The translations under genes and the position numbers were made by a program. A stretch of DNA of 64,000 nucleotides from Pampus argenteus (Eukaryota > Chordata > Actinopteri > Scombriformes > Stromateidae), in NCBI GenBank assembly GCA_036937835.1, contig CM072874.1, positions 15,948,001-16,012,000 of the forward strand. Reading direction: 5' to 3'. Below, piece by piece: positions 39,897-52,014 of the stretch. Numbering within the stretch: the stretch's first letter is position 1; each line of letters starts with the position of its first letter. The notes beneath the pieces were generated by a model. The model was not told the origin of the DNA and searched no databases. It saw nothing but the letters and a program-made list of their open reading frames with translations.

Positions 39897-42800
39897 CTAG
39901 TTAGGCTGGGACAATCCCAGGGCCATGACCGTGGCAACCATAAGAAGGGCAGAGCTAGCCAGGATCACTGCGCCTCCGGATCTGTACACATTCCGGCCGT
40001 TCAGGGGCTGCACCGGCCTGAAGGTCCCCACCATTGCGTTCCCGTCGTGGAACTTGAGCTGTGAGAAGGCCTTCAGCTGGAGGAGCAGAAGGTAGACACA
40101 ATTTGAGTTTTTGAAAAGAGATCAGCTGAAGTAGCAATACAGTCATACATCAATCGTTTCCTTAAATTCTTTGATTAAATAACCTAACCTGATCAATGCT
40201 CAGGGGGATGGGTTTCTCAAACAGCGTCCAGATAACAGCCTGGGTGCACCCTGGGGTGGTCAGGGAGCCCTTGTAGCGGTAATAACTGGTCATATTCTGC
40301 TCAGATGGGATCAGCTGCGCCATGGAGATGGGAAGCAGAGATGTGTTGCCATCTGAAAAGCAACAGAGGAAGCATTAGGATCACTGCTACTGCTACGCTG
40401 TCATGTTTTTAGTTGGTTCAACTGAAACATCAATACTTACGCGTGGCTTTGATGCTTCGCAGAGCGCTGATGATTGACTCATACTTTCGGTTTGTACTTT
40501 TGGACTCCTGAAAATGGAAAGTGGCACATTTTAAGCTGAGGTCTCTCCTGTAATTGTAGTTTGATTATGACAAAGCAGGATTCAAATAGTTACCTCGTAG
40601 AAAAAGCCAAGGACCGCGACTCCCTCTGGGTCTGATAGTGCTGTTGTCAGGTCAGAGTAATGATGCTTCATGTGAACAATATGCAGCTGCAGAAAAAAAA
40701 TAATAATAGTGATGTGACAACTTTTTCCACAAAGTCTTCTTTTACACGATATGTGTAGAACCTTGTAAAAGGGCCGACATGAGTCATGGTTTTATCAGAT
40801 TAGGGCCATTGCAACATTTATGGAAGATATTTCATGCTTGCACAAGTTAAGCAACTCTTTATCAAAGTGTGTCTTAAAGGACTATTGATAAACTTCCCTA
40901 GCTTATCTAACAATCAACAATTAATCACTATTGGTGCATCAATAAAAAGGTGACATTTAAAGGGCCAATCAGTATTTTTTAACCATTTAAAGGATAATTC
41001 TAAACTGTGTCAAATGTCAAAACTAACAATAAATAAATCCTACTAACATATATTGTCTGTGTTGCAGAAGTCTGTTATATCTTATTCCTCTGTGTCATAG
41101 AGCTCCGTTACTGTCCAAAAACTAATAAAAACACATCAGTGATACACACTGCTGCACTGGGTGACATGTTCCTTCACTCTGATGAAGATGGGCACTGCTT
41201 TTTGAGTCAACCGCTCATACACAATCCTGCTGCTGTAAATTATCATTAGTGCATTAAATCTGTAGCAGAAAATGGTTCTCAACAAAAGCACGAATTACTA
41301 CTGTTCGGGTGACATTTGCCATGATGCTCATTTAACTGTTTGTAATAATAAAAATAAAAAATACATATTTATGACCTGTTTTTAAAGATTTTATTCTTCA
41401 GTAGAAATGAATGGGCTTGAGTGCCGGAGACGAGGTAGGGAAGTCAGAAAGTATTGATATGTGGACGACCATATCTTTGTTAGCTTTGGTCTTTTAATGG
41501 AATTTGTTAATAATAATAATAAAAAATAGAGAATAGATACAGTATCACTCACCTACAACATGTTTAAAAAGCTTCATTGAATGAACCATCATCTTTATGG
41601 TGACAATTCAAACTATAGGTCTGTGTTTACAACTATTATTGATGTGAACAAACGTTACACATGTTAACTAAAGGAGGAAACAAATCTTTTTATATGGGTT
41701 GGGGATTATGCTTTCAAAGATCCATATTTAAACCCTGTGGACGGTAAGCGGGTCATTACTGCCACCGACGCTATGTCACATAACAGATCACGTTAGAGAC
41801 AGGTGGTGTGTGTGTGTGTGTGTGTGTGTGTTTTGCATTGTAAGGTAGAGGTACCTCCATGGGATACTGCTCCCCATCGATTGTGTGTTCAGAACCGGGC
41901 CCTCCGTTGTTGCCCCAGTGCAGATGGAACTGCACAGCCTTGTAGCTGGAGGGCAGGCCTCCACCTGAGATGGTGGCGAGATAAGGAACTGCAACCTGAA
42001 CTGGAGTGGACACACACACCAAGCACAAAGAGTTCACGCGACAGCTATCGTAATGCAACAGTGGACATTGAACGCTTCGTGGAAAACAAGCCCACCCGAG
42101 TGGCCATTGTTCTTGATTGTGCCTCTGAAGATCTGCTGGTAGTTGTTGAACTGGAAAGGAGTCAGACGCTCATCTTTCAGAGTCTTCCTGGTGACAATGT
42201 TGATGGGCGACTGTTGCTTTCCTGAACAGTCGCTGTTGGCGTGACCCCACTTGTCTGGTGCTGAAACGAGGGACAACAGTGAACAGTGTTAAACGAGCCT
42301 TCTGTTCAGTGTCTCTCACGGTCAAAGTTGCGCCCCTTAAAATTTCCTCAAAGCAGCTTACTGTTGCACTGATGATCGCAGCTGAACTGGGACTGATAAC
42401 ACCAATCTGAAACACAGGAAAAGAGGATTTTTAAAAGACGGTTTTATTATTTAGGAGATACACTTCACGCACTTCATCTTGTTGATGTCAAGAGCAAACA
42501 ATGGAAAGAATCCACACGCACAGCAGCCGATGCCTTTGACATTATCACTCAGTTCCTGGCATTGTTACCCACTTGGTGACATCAGCAAACAACAGAGCAG
42601 AATGGGATGTTTCTTCTTAACATACATAAAATGGCAAATGTCCAGCTAGATTTGACGTGTATTTACAGACATGTCATTTTTTATTAATTGTTTATTTTTT
42701 TTCCCCTCCTTACTGCAAATAATGAATTGTTCCCCTATTAGTTTAAGTCAGCTGTTATTCCCGGCCATACAAAACCCCCTAATACACAGGAATTGTCTTC

Positions 42801-44494
42801 CTATTCACAAAAAAAGTTGGCATTTGTGCTTTATCTTTCCGTGCTATCAGGATAAACACGGAGCCAATCTTTTGCATCAGTGAGGCCACATTCTCACATG
42901 TTTGTCTGAGGGTTTATTAATATTTCACAATTGGTTTGCATGTTTCCACCCCATACCGGAGACAAATATCTGCAGCTATCTCACGAATCAAATATTTATG
43001 AAAAACACACATGCCATTGAAAAAATACAAGGGGAGGGTCTCCCGCTCTGTTATTAGAATTGTATGAGGGACTTCTCCCGGTGTTTGTGAAGGAAGTGGA
43101 TGCTTGGTTTCTCTGCCATTTTGGCTTTTCCTACTGCTCTGCCATGATAATGAGTACTGAAAATAAACTGAGCAGCAGGGGGTGGGTGCCTAAATATTTG
43201 AGTGGGTTCAGTTTGTATTCACTGGTGCCATCATTCAGATGCAGTGAATAAAGAGGCGCTCAATTTTCGTGATCTTTTTTTTGTTTTTTAATAAAGCTTT
43301 ATACTTGCCGCATGGTGTGTGAGAGGAGCGTGAACACAGCAGGAGAGCAAAAATAATCTGCTAATTATTCTCTGACACTACAGGCGGGATGTTGGGTATT
43401 AAACAGACCTGTCAAGTAACGAAGTACAAATACTTCGTTACCTTACTTAAGTAGAGTTTTTGGGTATCTATACTTTACTGGAGTAATTATTTTTCAGTCG
43501 ACTTTTTACTTTTACTCCTTACATTTTCATGCAATTATCGGTACTTTCTACTCCTTACATTTTTTAAACAACCTCGTTACTCATATTTCATTTCGGCCTT
43601 GGTTTTTTCATTGTTAAAAAACGTAGACTGAATTTGATTGTGATTGGATGAGAAGTATAAACATATACCATTCCGACACACTATTGGTCTGTCGCCCCTG
43701 CCTGTTACAAATCACGTCACACGCAAGCAAGCTTCGAAGCAGTGGTTTTATGGAATTGTAGTTCAGGTGTGAAGCACGTAGCGATGCTTTAGTGTCGCGA
43801 CTCGCGTTGCCGCCAGTACCGTGCTTCCACTCGCGTTGCCGCCAGTACTGTGCTTCCACTCGCGTTGCCGCCAGTACCGTGCTTCCACTCGCGTTGCTTC
43901 CACTCGCGTTGCCGCCAGTACCGTGCTTCCACTCGCGTTGCTTCCACTCGCGTTGCGGCCAGTACTGTGCTCAGTAGCACACATATATGGTTCTTTAATG
44001 CATTTGCATTATACAAAAATGCATTCATTTTCATTTGGCATATATGGGGCTGAATTTTTCAACATAACATTTTAATATAACATTATTCATTATAGCCCTT
44101 AGAAAAATTATGTTTGGGGGGGGGGGGGGGGGTCGTGTACAGCACTGTAGGGCGCAGGGCCTATAACATTTGATGGCTTTTTTTTCTCTTTAAATTACTT
44201 TTACTTTTCTACTTTAAGTAGTTTTGAAGCCAGTACTTTTACACTTCTACTTGAGTAAAGATCTTGAGGTGATACTTCAACTTCTACAGAAGTCTTTTTA
44301 AACCCTAGTATCTAAACTTCTACTTGGGTAATGAATGTGAATACTTCTGACACCTCTGGTATTAAAAGATAAGTGCTGCACAGCCTGGGTGGTAATTTTG
44401 AAAATATAAATATAATTTTGTGAGTGTGACACAGGATATGACTGAAAGTCACAGGAATTCCTCATGTGCAATGCCACAGTTAAAACCAGTCAAT

Positions 44495-44561
<67 letters not shown>

Positions 44562-45706
44562 TTGCTAGTCATCTTTTATGTTTTTGACAGAAGATGCTTT
44601 TATGACAGAAGCTGCTATGAAAAGATTTTGTAAAATGATTAAATCTAAGCCAAAATAATGAATGAATATTTTTATAGTTCACAGTCGCTTATTTTCACCA
44701 CAGCCAATCAGCTCTCGGTCCGCACAATTCTTGACCAATCACAGCCTGGCTTTGATCTTTTGTGCGGCGCTGGCGCAAATGAACAAGATGAATGGGTTTC
44801 AATGGAGCTCAGAGCTCTGCCAAGGTAGCAAAGTGAGGAAACTGTCAAGGAGAAAACAAAAGGCAGCGAAAGGAAAACAAACAAAGCCACGTCTGCCGGC
44901 ACGTCGAGCGGGGTGAAAACGTAATGTGAATACACGCCGGTTGACGCAGAGACCGAGCTTTTCATGTCATTGTGCAGCAGAGAGCCAGACATAAACTGCG
45001 CTGGAGACACTGCACGTCACACGTCACAGGTTCAAAAGAAAAGGAAAGGCTGTGGTGAAGCCATGCCAGCCCCGGTACCCGCTCATATGCCAGGGAGCGA
45101 CTTCAAACACCACATAACTAACTGGTCTGAGACATTCACGGTCCCAAAGAAATCAGGATTAATGATCTTTTTTACCTTATTATCGCATCGCAACGGGTGT
45201 GTGTGTGTGTCCAGGCCAGCACCAAAATCTATATTAAGTGAAGTAAAGGATATATTAAAAAAAATGTCGTTAAATAGAAGATAATAAAAAAAACGCATTT
45301 ATCATTTCTACCAATAACTCGCTCCTGAATATGACAGATATATGTAAGGCAGGAAAGATGTAGGATAATATCTACATTAAATATTGATATAATGAAGCAA
45401 AAAACAAACAAACAAAAACAATAACATCATCGATTTATATAAATCCAATTAGGATCACTCTGTCTAATAATCTGATCAGTAATCATTCATAGCTTCATCC
45501 AGGTCTACAGATCTAATCTAATCTTCTCCATTAGATTATATCAGAGATGATTTACTTGGACAATTTCTTTTAGAGAAATTAACGCCTCGGTTTTTTACCG
45601 CTGAGACATTTGGAGACGTCGGCGGTGCGCAGCAGCTCGACGCGTTTCTGCTGCAGCGAAGAAGAAAACGTCTGTTCATTGGCTCAGCGTGGATCCGAGC
45701 AGGTGC

Positions 45707-45767
<61 letters not shown>

Positions 45768-46625
45768 GTTCAAGTCACAGAGGCACTGAGGGAATCTCAG
45801 CTCCGGCTCGCGTTTTGTCTTTGGCTCAGCTTTTCTCTGCTTTTCAGTGATACAGGATGTATCTCTCGGTATCCTGTCATGCCCTTGAACACACCGCTCA
45901 GCACAGTGGTGGAGATGCAAGGTGCAGATGAGCATGTCGGACACATGGAGGAGTGCCCGATGCCACATCAGTGTGATGGACCGGGCAGGTGTGTGTGGAG
46001 CGCGTCACGGAGGCGGTTTAGGGAAGCCTCTCGTTCATCTGGAGAGCTGGGGCTCCTCCATGATGCGTTTGATTCCTCTGTAGGTTGCAGAATTCTATCT
46101 CTAGTTTTTCTTTCTTACATTCTTAGTATTTCAGTAATTTATCAACTTTCTAATTGAATAAAGTGACTGGCACGGTTGAGGGGTGAAAAATGGTACAAAA
46201 GAAACGTCACCCTAGCTTCACGTTTATTTCAGACCTGTTTGTGTTAAAAACGGATTAAATACATGAATCCAGACATGAATGCTCTATTAATTGCATGCTT
46301 AGCTTGAGCCAAGATGTAAAATGTACCTCACATATTTCCGTCAGAAATATGAGAAACAGGTATTTAAAGACACATTCCACAGAAAGACAAAAAAAATACA
46401 CAACAAAAACAGATTATTAGAGAATAAACATTAAATTCCCAGTTAATAATCCATTACCCCCCGCCCCCCCTACTCATTACCTGCGCAATGCCAAGAGAAA
46501 TGAAAATAAATCACTTATTATATTATTACTATGATGAATATGTGAATGAATTGAGACTCACCTCCAGCTCCTGTGCTCAGAGTCCAGAAGGATGCCAGGA
46601 AAACGGGCAGGATCAGATGCTGCAT
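39897..46625 (-). CDS. ca4: GPI-anchored carbonic anhydrase, CA4 family, complete, 8 exons, 307 aa
   Basis: Extracellular alpha carbonic anhydrase that interconverts CO2 and bicarbonate at the cell surface. Exons in transcript order: 46625-46562, 42406-42362, 42260-42096, 42000-41855, 40686-40594, 40507-40441, 40352-40189, 40076-39897 (TAG 39899-39897). Every junction is GT-AG and phases close at 308 codons, against 312 aa in human CA4. A signal peptide (MQHLILPVFL...) is followed by a cysteine-rich start, then the catalytic domain. Zinc ligands are in FHLHW and ELHIVH; the proton-shuttle histidine is in NNGHS, the gatekeeper glutamate in GSEH, and the threonine in SLTTPGC. The C-terminus is a hydrophobic segment (about AVILASSALLMVATVMALGL), as expected for a GPI-attachment signal. 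Fish carry several CA4/CA15-like paralogues, so the exact orthologue is less sure than the family. Confidence 0.93.
41806..41831. repeat. (GT)n microsatellite in a ca4 intron
   Basis: Thirteen GT units, about 25 bases beyond the donor site of the exon 42000-41855. Confidence 0.95.
43404..44358. mobile_element. Non-autonomous hAT (Tol2-like) transposon with intact target-site duplication
   Basis: The left end starts CAGACCTGTCAAGTAACGAA; the right end, reversed, starts CAGAGGTGTCAGAAGTATTC, imperfect inverted repeats of the CAGAGGTGT type found in Tol2 and related fish hAT elements. The 8-base sequence GTATTAAA flanks it on both sides (43396-43403 and 44359-44366), the target-site length expected of hAT. 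Subterminal ACTTTTACTTTTACT-type repeats are also typical. There is no transposase frame in its 955 bases, so it could move only with a transposase supplied in trans. It carries an inner 29-bp minisatellite and a poly-G run (about 44117-44132) and sits in ca4 intron 1. Confidence 0.85.
43801..43971. repeat. 29-bp minisatellite inside the hAT element
   Basis: Units built on CTCGCGTTGCCGCCAGTAC plus GTGCTTCCA repeat about five times, with shorter 15-base partial units (CTCGCGTTGCTTCCA) mixed in. It is CpG-rich, unlike the AT-rich ends of the host element. Open frames through it are artefacts of the period. Confidence 0.92.
44497..44557. repeat. (AT)n microsatellite in ca4 intron 1
   Basis: About 30 uninterrupted AT units, 130 bases to the right of the hAT element. 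Confidence 0.96.
44704..44739 (+). promoter_or_regulatory. Pair of CCAAT boxes, promoter-like
   Basis: GCCAATCAG (CCAAT at 44704) and ACCAATCAC (CCAAT at 44735) are both strong NF-Y-type sites in the same orientation, 31 bases apart, a spacing common in NF-Y promoters. Moderately CpG-rich sequence follows to the right, near 44760-44950. They lie within ca4 intron 1 and point in the plus direction. Confidence 0.4.
45590..46180 (+). other. CpG-rich segment with a possible small plus-strand gene
   Basis: 45590-45700 is CpG-dense (GACGTCGGCGGTGCGCAGC and CTCGACGCG) with a reversed CCAAT at 45678. A possible donor (GAGCAG/GTGCGA) ends a first exon at 45702, and a possible acceptor (TGCTTTTCAG) starts a second at 45848. 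An open frame from ATG at 45879 runs 92 codons to a stop overlapping AATAAA at 46157-46162. Its C-terminus is hydrophobic (about ILSLVFLSYILSISVI). No family is recognised. It is antisense to ca4, within its first intron. It may be a real lineage-specific gene, a non-coding RNA, or chance. Confidence 0.22.
45710..45764. repeat. (GA)n microsatellite
   Basis: About 27 AG units, placed just beyond the possible donor site of the CpG-rich segment. Confidence 0.96.
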
Positions 46626-46709
46626 GTTTGGAGCGTCTCTGACTCGACCGAGGGAAGGCAACACAATGACTGGATTTTTCCCAATGTGATCGCATTCTTG
46701 CAGGGGGTC

Positions 46710-46715
46710 TTTATA
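46710..46715 (-). promoter_or_regulatory. ca4: TATA box of ca4
   Basis: Minus-strand TATAAA, 85 bases upstream of the ca4 ATG, within GATAAGTATAAAGACC. A GATA-type site (AGATAAG) directly precedes it. Transcription would start about 30 bases downstream, leaving a 5' UTR of roughly 55 bases. Confidence 0.6.
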
Positions 46716-47485
46716 CTTATCTATCACCAAACCAGAGAGGAAAGAAAGAGTGTGGCCCCTCCCCCTTCGGGCATCGCCTCTAATAAAGCTCTTCACTGAT
46801 AAGAGCTCCACTGAGGGCCTATCAATGGGGCTCCTGGTATGCATCAGCCAAATCTAACGCAATCATTCCCGTCATGGCGTTGATAGGCAAACACTTCCCT
46901 GATGATTTTTTTAGAGCTAATTGTGGCACAATTGGTGGAAATCAGACGGAATTAATCATCAATGTGGGCATCTGATTTCTTCATATGTAACTCAATTTGG
47001 CCCTCAGAGAATATAGATATAGATATAGATTCATATAGATTCAGCTTGATTCAGCTTTGCATTAAAGCTATATGATGTTTGAACTAAGTAAAATATTCAA
47101 ACACAAACATGTCTGCAGCATTTGACTCTACATACTGTTTATATTCTGTCTCTATACTAAACTTCTGAACCACAACATTTTTAATTCATAAACACTGTAT
47201 TAATAATTAACAAATGGGTGATTAATCCTTAATTAAGCTGTCAGACAGCAGAGAGAGAGAGTGTTGTTTTTTTTGTTTATGGAGAAACAGCATTCACAGT
47301 CACACTGTCTCAGGGTCCTGTGTTACATAGAACCAGTGAACAAAACAGCCAGACTGATTTCAATCAATTTGATTGAATGTAAAGACATTATTGAATGCTG
47401 ATTTTTGATTTTTTTTTTTTCTACAAAAAAAAAAATCTATTAGAGGCACATTTATCATTTAAAAGAGTTCAGTTTGTTTTTACTG

Positions 47486-48050
47486 CAGTGGTGGAATGAA
47501 AGTACACTCACTCAAGTACTGTACTTAATACACATTCAACATACTTGTACTTTACTTACATCTTTATACTTCCTACACTCTGCTACATCTCACGAGCAAA
47601 TATTTAACTTTTTACTCCACATTTAATCAGTTTTAGTATACCTATTCCTTCCTATCCTATACATTACAACTATGTATTTTATGATAAACTGAAGGATTAA
47701 ATGTTCTTTTATGGATAAATATATATTTATCCTCATTTTTAAGATAAATAAACTGTTTAAAAAAACCCACTTGGATTTTCTAGAAGGTGCATTATCACAA
47801 AAATTAAACAGGACATTTTTTTTTTCCTTTTTCATATGAGGATCTTATAAAATATGATGCATTACTGTAGATTAAACCAACCAACGGTATATGAAAGAGT
47901 TAGAATGAACACAAGGTTAAATAACTACAGCAGTAAAAACACATAAATGCAACAGTAGTAGTAATTTAAAAACATCTTTTAATACTTTAAGTTCCTTTTT
48001 CCTGATAATACTAATTTTACTCAAGGAAGGTTTTGAATGAACATTTATAG
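47486..48050. mobile_element. Degraded hAT-like MITE fragment
   Basis: Begins CAGTGGTGGAATGAAAGTAC and continues with ACTCAAGTACTGTACTTAAT, CTTGTACTTTACTT and TTTTTACTCCAC, the pattern of an extremely common fish element with CAGTGGTGGAA ends. The right end is not clean; TACTTTAAGTTCC and TTTTACTCAAGG near 47985-48030 are eroded remains. Confidence 0.6.
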
Positions 48051-48218
48051 CTGTTTCATGCATTATTTGTGACACAAAAATTCAACCTGACATCACTGGT
48101 GTCTTCTGGGTAATTTAGGATCTGAACTAGAACTTTGGATTTGAACAATGTTTTGCAGAGTTTCATTCAGTGAGGTTTAACTGAGAGATTGAGTGATAGA
48201 TTGAGACAAAGAGAGATG

Positions 48219-48221
<3 letters not shown>

Positions 48222-48249
<28 letters not shown>
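48222..48249. repeat. (AC)n microsatellite, 14 units
   Basis: Uninterrupted AC dinucleotide run between ca4 and mtmr4. Confidence 0.95.
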
Positions 48250-49925
48250 CCAAACCACAAACACACCTCCACCTGAGAGCCTCGCATCTAAAAAGAGAAC
48301 ATCTGGTGAAATCTTTAAAAAGGTTTATTTTCCGGCCCAGTTCACCGTGTCCACTAAACCCGTCCAGTCAGTGTAAAACTTTGCAAAAAGAAAAACCAAC
48401 AAAAAAAAAACTTAACATCCTTCCTCCAACTTTTACACAGAAAAGTTAGAGCTGTCACCTTTATTTTCACTCACCGAGCAGAAACCTGCAAAACGCCTGG
48501 CCCTGAATTATTGATCATGCTGAGTGAGTACAGTGAGGGACATTGGCAGAAGAAGTTCTTCCTAAAAAAAAAAAAAAAAAAAAAATAGAAAGACATGAAC
48601 TAGAATTAGTTTCTTGTTGGAGACTTTAATCAGAAATCTGCAAATGTAAAATACAGAGGATGGGTGTGTGTGTGTGGTGAGGATTATGTAATGCATAACA
48701 ATATAACATGAACAACAATATAACTCTTGTTGACTGCTGATTACTATAAGGAAGCAGCTTTATTCATCCTTTACCAGAATAAGGAAAGTGAAGTCATGCA
48801 ATGGACGCTGCTCTCAGTCAAAGTGTCGTCTTCTAGCAGATGTACCAGCTTGTGTTTCTCTTGGTGGAAAAGCACCATCTAGTGGACAAATGGAAGAAAA
48901 GCATCAGTGGGTGTTTTTTTTTTTTTTTTAGTCTAATTCTACTCAAAAGTGTGCTTAGCTTATTGTCACTTCACTTGCATGTTTGACACCAGAAAGCTGT
49001 AGGAAGAAAGTGTCTCTGTGGCTCACCTTAAATCTCAGTTTATGTGTTGAAGAATGGACACAGACGTAGAAGACGTCTTTCATCCAGCAGTTAAACCTTT
49101 GAAATGACAAATATTTACATATGCACAGATTCTGATTCTTTGTGGGGAAAAAAAAAATCAAATTATTATTCAAAGCAGAGTATTAAAACATGTCTTTAAG
49201 TAAATGTAGCAACACAACAATGTGAAAAATGTCTTGCATCCATAACTTTACTTATTATTATTAGCAACATGTACTTGAAATAACAGAAGTGAAGGTATAC
49301 TTATTATGCAGAATGTCCTCTGTCAGTTATATTATTATACATTATATCAGAGAATTATTGTTAATGAGTAAACAGTATTTGAATGGTGTTGAAACTTATT
49401 TTACATACAGTTGGCTCATTTAATTTGCTGTATATCAATGCATTATGTTACATTACGCCTGGTAGTAGTAGTGGGAGTAAAAGCATAAAGTACAAATACT
49501 TTGACAGCAGCGGGTATCTGCTTCAATCAAAAATCGAAGTGAGTATAAATGATCAATGAAACTATGTTTTAGAATCATATCTCACCACTGGTCCATTATT
49601 TTTGGGTCTGTAGTAACATTCATCATGTTTAGTGCTGGCAGCGTGACCAACAGAGAGCAACACATTTCGTATCCGGTACTCTAACGTACATGTTTTCACT
49701 TGGTATCGTCTAATCGGTTCAAGTTAGTGTTAACGATGTAACATCTGATCTCCACACATCAGATTAAAGTATAGATTTTTATATAGATTTTTTTCCAGCT
49801 TCATAAACCTGCTCTTTTGTACCCATGATGAGACTAAATAAGTCTTAATCCCTTTCAACACATTTCTACTTTTCCAGAGCTACAAGCAAATAAGCAAGCT
49901 GTGAGACAGAGGCATGATATAATCT

Positions 49926-49931
49926 TTTATT
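49926..49931 (-). terminator. mtmr4: Candidate mtmr4 polyadenylation signal
   Basis: Minus-strand ACAATAAAAG, about 2.1 kb beyond the mtmr4 stop. If used, 52014 to about 49905 is the 3' UTR and contains the MITE at 50822-51248, a 25-base A run at 50087-50111 and the C run at 51873-51901. Confidence 0.4.
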
Positions 49932-50821
49932 GTAACCCATGGGATTTAACTTTTACAGTGCATTTCTTTACAACAATTATTCATTAAGTGACAGATTTTT
50001 AGCCACCACTACGCATCAGATAATATGTATGTTACATTTCTGAGTTCCTCTTAAGAGATTTTGACTTCATGACCACCGTGAGGAAGAAAAAAAAAAAAAA
50101 AAAAAAAAAAAGCCAATTATTTAGACAATGGATAAACACACAGGTTAACTAATTCTGTCCGATCATTTATTAAATGGTTAGCCTCATTATCAAACTTAAA
50201 CAGTCTGTTAATCTTTAGTTGTCTCAGTGTTATTAAGCCGCTATTAAAACATACAGAGAGGTGGCCAATTAGAAACCTGCTGCCATCCATTAGAAAGAAA
50301 AAAAAACTTTTTAAAAATAGACAAAAGAAAAAAAAATATGGCACTATTGTCAAGGAACAACCAGTAGACACAAACACTTTTTTTTTGTTGTTTTTGTTGT
50401 TTAAAGGGGAATTGTGGCCGAACCCCCACCCGCCAAACAGAAGAAGAAACTCTGAGCACTTTGTTCAGCCTTTTCCCCGAGCAGTCGTCACTGCCAGTTA
50501 ACAATCTGAGGAGGAGTCATCAGTCAGATGGACGTCAAGCTTTACAAGGACATTAAGCCATTCATTCACAAGCATCTCAGTAGAAAACTCTGTTGGAAAT
50601 TCACTTTTTTTTTTCTCAAACCAGTAGAAGACATTACAGAAGCCTGCCGTCTCCCAACGTTTACGCGTTCGTCTCCTGTTAACATCACGAGCAACACGTC
50701 CCACGAAACAAATGACACGGAGCCTCGCATTAATCTGTCCATACGGATCTGTCACGATGTTGCGACGTGGCTATAGAGAGAAAGCATTGGTAAAGACAGA
50801 ACCACATTGACTGTGCATATA

Positions 50822-51248
50822 CAGTTAGGCCCACAAATATTTGGACAGTGACACAATCTTCGTGATTCGCCCTCTGCGTGACACCACATTGGATTTGAAA
50901 ATTAAACAAAATTAAAATTCAGACTTTAAAGTTTAATTGAAGGGGTTGAACAAAAATATGTGATTAAACATGTAGGAATTGTAGCTATATTTATACAAAC
51001 GCTTCTCATTTCAGGGGCTGAAAACTAATTGGACAAACATCTCCCCAAGTAAAATGTTACTTTTCAACTTTGTATTAAAGAGCTTTAATTACTAAACTCT
51101 TGCTCCAATTTTGATGTGATAACTCTCAAATTACAGAGTCTACACTTTAGGCCCATATTGGTTATATAACTGTATCCTTTATACGTTTCCGTAAACGGCT
51201 AAAATAACAAAACTTGTGTCACCGTCCAAATATTTTTGGGCCTAACTG
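50822..51248. mobile_element. TA-flanked inverted-repeat MITE (Tc1/mariner-like)
   Basis: The left end reads CAGTTAGGCCCACAAATATT then TGGACAGTGACACAA; the right end reversed reads CAGTTAGGCCCAAAAATATT then TGGACGGTGACACAA, about 35 bases with two mismatches. TA dinucleotides flank both ends, the target duplication of Tc1/mariner transposons. It is 427 bases with no coding capacity. The short length, good inverted repeats and TA target fit a mariner-type MITE. Confidence 0.85.
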
Positions 51249-51870
51249 TACATAATTGTGAAAACACATTGCAGCAATGAACACATATACGACCCAGCAA
51301 ATGCACATTAACATAAACTCAATCCAGTTACCTATTACATATTACATTCAGGCTCCAAGAAAAAGATACGATGGCAAAGTAAACAGCAGATTTCTCCCTT
51401 TTGCTCAAGTTTGGTCTCAAATTCCCTCAAATACACAACAGCTAGTAGTGCACAAAATAAGAATACAAAATTAGACTTTTAAATACTGTAGCAGCAATTG
51501 TTTTCTTTTTAAAGTTAAAAGCCTCCAGTAGTACAGGTAAAGGCTTTGGAGTCTCCTGACACGCGGAAGGGTGAGCGATTGTCCTCTGAAATGCGAGACG
51601 GTGTCTATACGGAGGGTGCGGGTGTTTGGTACTAAAGGTGGGTGACTCTGCTGGGGCGGACAGGTTTGAGATGTGTCTCGAACAGCTAGAGGAGAGCTGT
51701 GCGGCGGCAGCGGAGGGTGTGTCCTGAAAGAAAACCTCCCCCCCTCCTGCTGCCACGCCTCCACTTCACATACTCTTACTGTCCTCTTCTCCGCCACTCA
51801 GACAGCCTCACAGTGCATCTCCGCTTCCAAATCGAGCCTCCCAAAGAGTAACAATTTCTCCTGATCTTCC

Positions 51871-51872
<2 letters not shown>

Positions 51873-51901
<29 letters not shown>
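51873..51901. repeat. Homopolymer run of 29 C
   Basis: Twenty-nine consecutive C, then TT and six more C. It lies 114 bases past the mtmr4 stop, so in the likely mRNA it is a G run in the 3' UTR. Such runs are hard to sequence, so exact length is uncertain. Confidence 0.9.
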
Positions 51902-52014
51902 TTCCCCCCGCAGCCAAAACCACAACAGGTTGGAGTGACAGCGCCGGCGCTCAGCTCATGAATCCAAAACAACCAGGACAGAGCCGAGGCGAGCCATGCT
52001 ACAGGACGCTTCTC

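Larger units (their letters stand above)
46716..49900. other. Intergenic segment between ca4 and mtmr4
   Basis: No exon or open frame of note is seen. It holds a degraded hAT-like fragment, an AC microsatellite and an A run of about 21 at 48564-48584. ca4 and mtmr4 are transcribed in the same direction, so this is upstream of ca4 and downstream of mtmr4. Confidence 0.5.

Noticed and set aside
43801..43971. Minisatellite considered as a CpG-island promoter
   Set aside because: The CpG content comes from one repeated unit inside a transposon; no start site or CCAAT/TATA element accompanies it.
43763..44075. Several overlapping open frames on both strands rich in repeated short peptides
   Set aside because: They are read-through of the 29-bp minisatellite in the hAT element; no start context, splice sites or domain supports a protein.
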